A stretch of 64,000 nucleotides of DNA from Romanomermis culicivorax (lineage: Eukaryota > Nematoda > Enoplea > Mermithida > Mermithidae). This document shows positions 57,181 to 64,000 of this stretch, one piece after another. The stretch covers positions 744,001 to 808,000 of the forward strand of contig CAWUHX010000018.1 of assembly GCA_963922205.1 (NCBI GenBank), in the 5' to 3' direction. The notes under the pieces are model-generated. The model ran no database searches, was not told the origin of the DNA, and saw only the letters and a program-made list of their open reading frames with translations. Each line of letters starts with the position of its first letter. Within the stretch, counting starts at the first letter, position 1. The position numbers were made by a program, and so were the translations under genes.

Positions 57181-57784
57181 CGGACTTTTTGACGTAAGGG
57201 ACGCAAGGAATATCGTATAATTAGGAACTTGTGGATCAAAACAGATGTCGTTTTCAAAGAATACATTTCTTTGAGCGGCACAAGAGTAGGTTTTAGTACA
57301 GTAGATTTGCATAATTGAATTGTTTTTTTCATACTTCTTAGCGCCGTTCGCAGGTTTCTAGCTTTAGTAATGTGTAGAAGCTTACTGTAGCTATTAAAAT
57401 TGTTGTTTTGTGCATTGTTCGTTTTGTACGATTCGACCACCGCTTCTTCCTCAAATGTAGATGTTGTCTTTTTAGGAAAGACAATTTGGAAATGAGGAAA
57501 AAAATTTTGGGCATAGTTTTTATTGCAGAAGAAATTGTGAGGAAGTGAAAACCAAACTTTAGAGGGGACTGGGAAATCTCAAAATTGTCGGGCGCCGGGT
57601 ATATTTTTCATATTTTCTGTCAGGTCAGGCGCAGCCGTTAGCATATCTTCTTCCATTTACTAATTAACTCTCAACAGTTTCTGTCAATTGAGTTACGTTA
57701 TCTCATTTTCTAATGGTTAATAGTCAGTATATTTCGCCGTCAAATGAGATTTTTCATCAATGTCCTTAAATTTTCTTTCGCGGC

Positions 57785-58202
57785 CATATACCTGTGATTG
57801 GGGAGGCTCCAACTTTGTTGAACCCATACCTGTAATTGGGCGGGGTCAACTATATACCCAACCCCCCCAAGTTCTGAAAAAATTAAAAAAAATTTGCAAA
57901 AAGTAAATGTTTTTTGACCTTTTTTGGGAAAAATTTCGACTTTTTTCGACCCCCCTCCCTCCCCCAACTGGTCGGACCTTTTACAGGCATATGGTTGAAC
58001 CTACCCAAATGTCGGGACCCCCCAAATCGTGAAATCTTGGAAAAAAGTAAGTTTTTGGGGCTTTTTTGGGAAAATTTTCGAAATTTTTGGCTCTTTTCGA
58101 TTTGTTTGGGGAGCTCCCAAATGTTTCGAATTTCGGGACCCCCACCCTAAAATTTTGGGTTTACCCTTCTTCGGCAACTTAGTTAGACCTCTTACAGGTA
58201 TG
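57785..58202. mobile_element. hAT-like MITE, 8-bp duplication
   Basis: Ends CATATACCTGT (left) and ACAGGTATG (right). The flanking octamers TTCGCGGC (57777-57784) and CTCGCGGC (58203-58210) differ at one base. It is 418 bp, non-coding and rich in homopolymer G/C runs like the elements at 40156 and 22981. It is nested in the Harbinger region. Confidence 0.75.
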
Positions 58203-59327
58203 CTCGCGGCTTGGAATTTTTCAACTTAAAATTCATTATTTATGGACGATGAAGATTGAAGATTTCATTCGAATTTCGAGGCTGTAAATTTCGAGTTTCT
58301 ATTCAGGAAACTCTGTTGCAGAGAGCAGAGATTCATTTACTAATGGTTTAGAATGGAAAACTCGAAAAAATTTTCCGGCGCTATGCGCCAGAATGAGAAA
58401 TATCGTTTTCCCACGTGGTGTTTCGCTTGAAATGCTCATAAATACTTTGTTCAATTATTGTGGAACTTTTTCAAACATTCCGATTGCCATTATTTCACTA
58501 AAATTGAAGTAAAAATTGAAATGGAAGTCTAATCTATATGCATTGCATAGTGGAACGATTTTTCTATCAAAAAATCCAATGGCATAATGACTAATTTACA
58601 AATGATTTACAATTCACAAAAATTGAGAGGCATTGACGATTGCAATTGATAAGTGGAAAACATTGACTTTCTAGAATGCTGGAAAATCAATTTTTCGAAC
58701 ATTTATGCAAAGTATTGAGTTTTTCCAAGAAATTTCCAAGAAGCTGTTTAATTTAATTTAGGTTAAGAGAAGAACCATTGCTTTGAAAAGATGGGAAAAT
58801 TTACATGTTAAACTATCAAAAAACATATTATAATGAATATTATGATGAAATATTAAGATTACCAATTAAAAAAGTACATGATAGTGAAAACTCTCAAAGA
58901 TCTGTTGATAAGGTTAGGTAGACACTAGACATGCCTGAACTGTATAATGAAGAATAATGATAGAAAATTTCGACATTTGAACATTCACAACTTTTTCAGT
59001 GCCATGCATTGGTTTTAAGCATAAAAGTAGTAGTTTGCATTTGACTAATGCTTACATCTCATGATGTCTACTCGATTGATATGATTTATTTAGTGCATTT
59101 TTAATCTACAATTTCATCTATAATAAGAGAAAAAAATGATGAATTTTCCAATGTTTATTTAACTTTGAAATGATTTTCCTAAAGATCCCCTATAATTTTG
59201 TGAAACTTATGATGTGCCACCTTCAAAAAGTTGCTTGACCCGTCTGACCTAGGAGCTCTGTTACTAAGTGCTTGAAAAACTTCATTTTTTAAACAGAAAC
59301 CTCATTTTTGTTTCTTTTGGGTCAATT
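58203..59327. other. Upstream region of transposase gene
   Basis: AT-rich with no ORF of note. The palindrome GGCGCTATGCGCC lies at about 58377-58389, similar to GGCGCTTTGCGCC at about 63871-63883 on the far side of the gene pair. TTTTTTAAACAG before 59297 could be a 3' splice site of a 5' untranslated intron. Confidence 0.4.
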
Positions 59328-61276
59328 ATGTCAATAATGAGCGGTTCAAGGAAAAGAAAATTCGGAATATTATGCCTGATTGCCAGTGCGGCGGCTGATT
59401 TTGAAAATTCTTTGAAGAAAAAAATTAATCGAACTTTATACATGAAAGAAATCAACAAATCTCGTCAGTTGTTGGGTGAACATAATTGCTTGTTAGCCGA
59501 GATGCGACTAAAAGATACACAAACATTTTTCGATATATTCCGAATGACAACCGAACAATTTGATTATTTATTAAACATTATTGGACCTAGTTTGGTGCAC
59601 AAACGCACTCACAAAGTGTCCATTTCAGAATCAGAGCGGCTATTGCTTACTTTGAGGTACCAGGAAAATAAATTCAGGCCATAAACACATTTTTTTGATA
59701 TTTTTGAACCATTATTCAAATGTTTTGGTACAAAAATTGACTTTTTTCAGGGACCTCTAAAATGTTGGCCAATCATTGGTGTTCTACACCAAAAGAGTCA
59801 CTTGACTCTCCAGAACTTTGAGCACCATTGCTAATAGTCCATATTTTTTTAATTACAGATTGTTAAGTACGGGAGACCAGCAAAGATCAGTAGCTGCCAG
59901 CTATCGTCTCGGACACAGCACAACAAATGCGATTTTCAATGAAACGTGCCAAGTTTTATGGGAGACATTGAGCGAAATATACTTGAAAGCACCTAAAAAA
60001 GATGACTGGTTGAAAATTGCAGACGAATTCTGGAGAAAATGGCAATTTCCTTTATGCCTCGGTGCTATAGATGGAAAACATATTCGAATAAAAGCCCCAA
60101 GTCAATCCGGGAGCCAGTTTTACAATTACAAAACACACTTTTCGATTATATTATTAGCCGTCTGTGATGCAAACTACAGGTGAAGTCTATCAAATCATTT
60201 CTGCATTTCACCTATTTACATTCATTAATGCTAGAATTAATTTTAGATTTACAGTCGTAGATATAGGTGCTTATGGACGGCAAAGTGACGGTGGTGTGTT
60301 TTCGGAATCAGCTTTTGGTCGGCAGTTAACAAATAATGAGTTAGATATTCCCTTTGAAAGTCCGTTTCCTGGATCCAATGAGCGAGGATGTTTTGTGTTT
60401 ATTGGTACTGCGGTTTCCCATTTTCTGTATGTTGTGACTTTTATTTCCATATATTTCAGGAGATGCTGGCTTCCCATTACGAATTGACTTGATGCGGCCA
60501 TACCCGGGAGAAAATTTGATAAAAGAAAAAGATTTGTTCAATTATAGACTTTCTCGAGCTAGACGTGTATGAAAGAAATTAGTGAATGAACTGAATAATG
60601 ATATTCTATAGAACTTTTCTAATAGGTTATTGAAAATGCATTCGGCATCCTAGTTGCACGATGGCGCATTTTTGAAAGGAGGATAAATTCAACCCCAAAA
60701 GTAGTCGAGCATATTGTTGGTGCAACAGTGTGTTTGCACAATTTCTGCATGCAACAGTGTCGCGAAATTTATGCCCCTCCTAATTTAGTGGATATGGAAA
60801 ATTTGAATGGTAAATGTGATTTTAATTACTAAACAGCTTGCAATAAAAACACATCTGCGATCATACACATCACATAGGGGGTCCCCCCTGATTTTTTCAA
60901 CACAGGTTTTTTGTACATATTTTGTATGAAAAACAGGCTTTCAGAACTTTTTTATGTTTTTTTGCCCACCCACCCCTCTACCCTCTGGGAAAAAGTCCAA
61001 GGACCCTCCCCCCTGGAAAATTCTTACTGCCCATGTCTGTCTGCAATAGTTTCAAATAATTCAGCTTAAACAATATCCATCACTTCAGGTGAAATTATGC
61101 CCGGCGATTGGCGAGCGGGAACAGTTATTCTGCCACGAGCACAAATTATCACAACAAAGAAGCCTTTGAATCGTGCTCACTTATTACGAACATCATTTGC
61201 TACATTTTTTGAATCTGAAATGGGGGCTGTGCCTTGGCAAGATCAGATGCTACGACGTGGACGTTTATTTAAATGA
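59328..61276 (+). CDS. PIF/Harbinger transposase, 6 exons, apparently intact
   Basis: Exons 59328-59656, 59859-60179, 60247-60404, 60460-60566, 60626-60809 and 61089-61276 join with matching phases to 1287 nt, 428 aa, no internal stop. It is a DDE nuclease that cuts and pastes Harbinger elements into TWA targets. Family landmarks: [16 protein letters not shown] (helix-turn-helix approach), [16 protein letters not shown] (first catalytic Asp, residue 181), [16 protein letters not shown] (second Asp, 222, and Asp231), [17 protein letters not shown], then [25 protein letters not shown] (catalytic Glu, 308). All catalytic residues are present. AATAAA at 61319-61324 follows the TGA. The MADF gene on the opposite strand is the expected partner for nuclear import and terminus binding. 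The ATG was chosen as the first in frame. Confidence 0.93.
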
Positions 61277-61318
61277 TTTTTACTCTGCAATTTGTTTATT
61301 ATTTTATATGAACAATTG

Positions 61319-61324
61319 AATAAA
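61319..61324 (+). promoter_or_regulatory. Candidate poly(A) signal of transposase
   Basis: AATAAA, 43 bases after the transposase stop. A minus-strand AATAAA at 61300-61295 lies just beside it, so the convergent transcripts may overlap at their 3' ends. Confidence 0.45.
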
Positions 61325-61611
61325 TTAATATTCAGGCGATCTTCTAATATAGCTATTAATAACATTCAAAATATCATTTTGACAATCATCTTGGAATTGG
61401 GCACCAATTTTTCGCATCTTCTTATTGATAAAATTTGCTGAAATGTAAATAGCACTGACACAGGTTTTGATCCAAAGCTAATAAAACTTGGGCCTGTCTT
61501 GATGAAGATTGTTTTGGAAAGAAAAGTTTATACCACTCGTGCTAAAAACCCCTGTTCAAGTATGAAGGCATTTTCATCTATATTAAGTCTGGAACAGTCA
61601 CGAAGAAAATG

Positions 61612-62510
61612 TTAAGTAATTTTTGGAGCCTCAAATAAGTCAAAAGTATAAACATTTATCATTGAACAGTTTCCTTCTTGAATCTCTAGAAAACTATATT
61701 GATTACCAAATGAACTGATTTCATCATCTTGTTCATTCTCCAGCAACTTTGACGCCGTTTGAGCCAATTCTTTGTAAAACATTGTTGACTCATTCGAATC
61801 CATGCTTGACTTGCGTTTTATTGGGGGCTTTGAACTGGAACATGGACAACTTGCTGATGAAGCCCGTGAGCTAACTTCCTCGTGCCGTCTATTATCACAT
61901 GATTCTATAAGTAGTAAATGGAGAAGTTTAAAGAAACTAAAGAAGTTAACAAAATTTACCTTCAAGCGAACGGCTGTCACCTACAGCTTGACTTTCCATA
62001 GTGAACAAATAGCCATCGTCGGAATTCGTGGCTGCGCATAATTTGTCGTTTATCTTTATTGGAATATTTGATTTGCATCTGAAAAATGATCATGGTTTAT
62101 TAGCAATGACCTTGTAATAAGTAGGCACATTATACTTCAGATTTCGTGGCCGTATAAATTCACTTAGAAATGACATTTGTTCTAAGTAAGGCCATGGTTT
62201 TGTAAAGCTCGCGCTCGATCCACTTGGGGCTACTTTTTTCAGGTTTCTATTGTACGCATCTCGTAAACTCTTGAACTTTATTTCAGCATCTTCTCCTGGA
62301 AAGTGCTATCTGTAACATTATCTCCATAAAATTTACTCAGCTTATATCACCTGATATACCAAAGTCTTCGCCAATTTCTGACCATGCATTTGTTTTAGCT
62401 TTTTTATCTTTGTTGGAAGCCAATTTTGTATTCCAAACAACGGGGTGCAATTTCACATTATCGATAAAAGTTTCGACGTTCAACTCAATTTCATCAACGT
62501 AATTTTCCAT
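61612..62510 (-). CDS. Harbinger-associated MADF/Myb-like protein, 4 exons
   Basis: Minus exons 62510-62351, 62295-62136, 62078-61960 and 61904-61612 join in phase to 732 nt, 243 aa, no stop. The N-terminal 90 residues form a MADF (Myb/SANT-like) domain: FIDNVKLHPVVWNTKLASNKD, AWSEIGEDFGISGEDAEIKF and WKxLRDxY-type KFKSLRDAYNRNLKKV, then WPYLEQMSFL. The C-terminal part is Ser-rich and acidic with a KRKSS patch, a possible nuclear signal, and ends in a BESS-like region without a clear motif. In Harbinger elements the second protein binds the element ends and helps the transposase enter the nucleus. It lies tail to tail with the transposase, 335 bases apart. An acceptor at 62521 suggests a further 5' exon, so the start could be upstream. 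Confidence 0.88.
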
Positions 62511-64000
62511 TGGGAATGTGTCTGTAAAAAAGACAATCAATTTTAAAATTTCTAACTTATTTTTTAACTCCTTCTAAATTTTTTGAATTTTGAAAATTTT
62601 AAACTGTCTAAAAGTTTGAATTTCAATTGCATATCGAAAAAAATCCGAAAAATTCTTGAAAAATTTCAAAATAAACTGACAAATGAAAAAAACTTGAAAT
62701 AAAAGAAAAATTTTCTGAAAAAACTAAATATTTCAAAGAAGATTTTCAATTTGAAGCTTTCCTTGAGGGTTATCAGCAAAATATTAAGCTTCACTCTTTA
62801 ACTCACTCACTTTTCTTGCATCATCTTAAAATTTAAAAAACCAATAAAATTTACATTCAAAGCCAATGATGTCACGTCTTTATTGGAACACACTCCAGCG
62901 CACCACCACCTTTTTGTATACGGTGTTTTAAAATTAAATGTTTCTCTTCGATTTGTACAGCCACCGTTAACAATGAATGAAATTACAATGCAAAGGGCTA
63001 TTGCTTTCGGACGAGAATGCGGATATCGGCACCTTAAACAACAAATCCTAATTCAAAGAATTAGTTTTAAGCTTTTTGAGAAAAACAAAAAGACAGAATA
63101 GTTTTTGGACATTTCTCCATCAAAATTAACTTCAAAAACGCCAATTTTCGAACTGTGAATAAAAAATGACATTTTAAATGAAAAAAAAATTTGGTGCTGA
63201 AAATAGGCAATTAAAATTCATAAATCATTCTTGGGCGTTCTTAATAATAAATTCATGGCCGAAAATGAAAAGAAAATATAAGCTTCCTAAACAATTGTTT
63301 AGAGATTTTGAAATTCATGATTTCTCTCAACTTTTATTAGAATTGTCACTCTTGTTCTGCTAAATTGGGTTTTTTAGAGAAAAAACTTGGAAATGTGAAA
63401 AAAAATTTTAGACGTTCCAAGTCAACAAGAGGGAGTTTGGTCTGGCGCTCCGCGCGTGATGATTATATAATGATCATTGATTGCTAACATCAAGCGCAAA
63501 TGCAACTATTAGCATGTCTACTGCACTTATCAGTTGATAATTAATACTTGTCACCACCAAGAATGCCCCACCTCGTGTAATCTATGATCTTTAATAGTGC
63601 ATCAGATTATGTGATGATAATCAAGATTTTTTCAATTTTTGACCAAATCGTTTTGTAATCTTCAAAAAGTTACAATTTTTGTGAACAAATGACAATTAGA
63701 ATCCAATCCATCATTCTCAGTTTTTTCTTCAATCAACCCTTTTTGAGGATTTTTTTTGAAATTGAGGAAAATTTTTTTGTACTTAGGCACCAATTTGAGG
63801 AAAAATTTTTTGATGGTTGTTTGGAGGTGAATTTTACGCGTTACAAAGTGGAAAACTGTTGAAATTTTTCGGCGCTTTGCGCCGGATTTTAATTATACAA
63901 TAATTTTTCTACATTATTCCAATGTGCGGTTAGAAAATGTCATACTTGCTAATGCTTATAGCTTTTAATTATCAAGATATTATGGATAAACGTTTGATCC
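62511..64000. other. Right part of Harbinger region, no gene
   Basis: AT-rich. Palindrome GGCGCTTTGCGCC at about 63871. The last 48 bases match 28816-28863 in MITE B. Short frames (62883-63101, 63178-63363) have no motif. No right terminus seen. Confidence 0.4.

Larger units (their letters stand above)
57022..64000 (+). mobile_element. PIF/Harbinger element, left end and both genes; right end outside window
   Basis: The left terminus is AGGCTCATCTATACTTCGG after TTA. The next 140 bases are packed with GCGTTGCG, GTTGCTTACG and their complements (ACGCAACG, ACGTAAGCAACG), forming a subterminal palindrome. Transposase (+) and MADF protein (-) lie convergently inside, the usual two-gene Harbinger content. 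No matching right terminus is seen, so the element probably ends past 64000. The alternative is that the 57022 terminus belongs to a small MITE and the gene pair to another element. Confidence 0.6.

Overview
The window looks like a piece of an AT-rich, intron-containing animal nuclear genome, crowded with mobile DNA. Host genes have short exons with GT..AG introns and metazoan families (an ETS/Pointed transcription factor, a secreted serpin, a C-type-lectin-like membrane protein). Short TTAGGC-like runs near 20.1 kb recall the nematode telomere word, and C. elegans has an ETS factor of the same class, so a nematode is plausible. This is inference; the window contains no rRNA or mitochondrial marker.

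Layout. 1-4853: decayed Ty3/gypsy retrotransposon on + (gag, RT with YLDD, RNase H, start of integrase). 7078-15406 (-): SPDEF/PDEF-class ETS factor in eight phase-consistent exons. 17.0-20.3 kb: a MITE and three short-word repeat arrays. 20567-23761 (+): secreted/type I membrane protein with a C-type-lectin-like domain in three exons. 27047-41317 (+): complete inhibitory-type serpin in four exons over 14 kb (predicted P1 Arg, P1' Ser); its introns hold nested Harbinger-type MITEs, three foldback elements, a hAT-like MITE with a perfect 8-bp duplication and a gypsy integrase fragment. 42.9-45.7 kb: another foldback element and a TA-flanked MITE. 46-57 kb (-): a second large gypsy-like retroelement with an unusual RNase D-like 3'-5' exonuclease frame downstream of integrase, itself interrupted by a foldback element. 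From 57022 to the end: a PIF/Harbinger element whose left end cuts the retroelement gag frame; it carries an apparently intact six-exon transposase and a convergent MADF/Myb-like gene.

The most unusual theme is a set of foldback elements whose terminal inverted arms are arrays of a 14-18 bp word. Three families share the core CCCAATTG or a close variant. A second theme is a shared Harbinger-type terminus (AGG, 5-8 bases, then ATACTTYG, with TWA duplications), which links several MITEs to the intact transposase locus.
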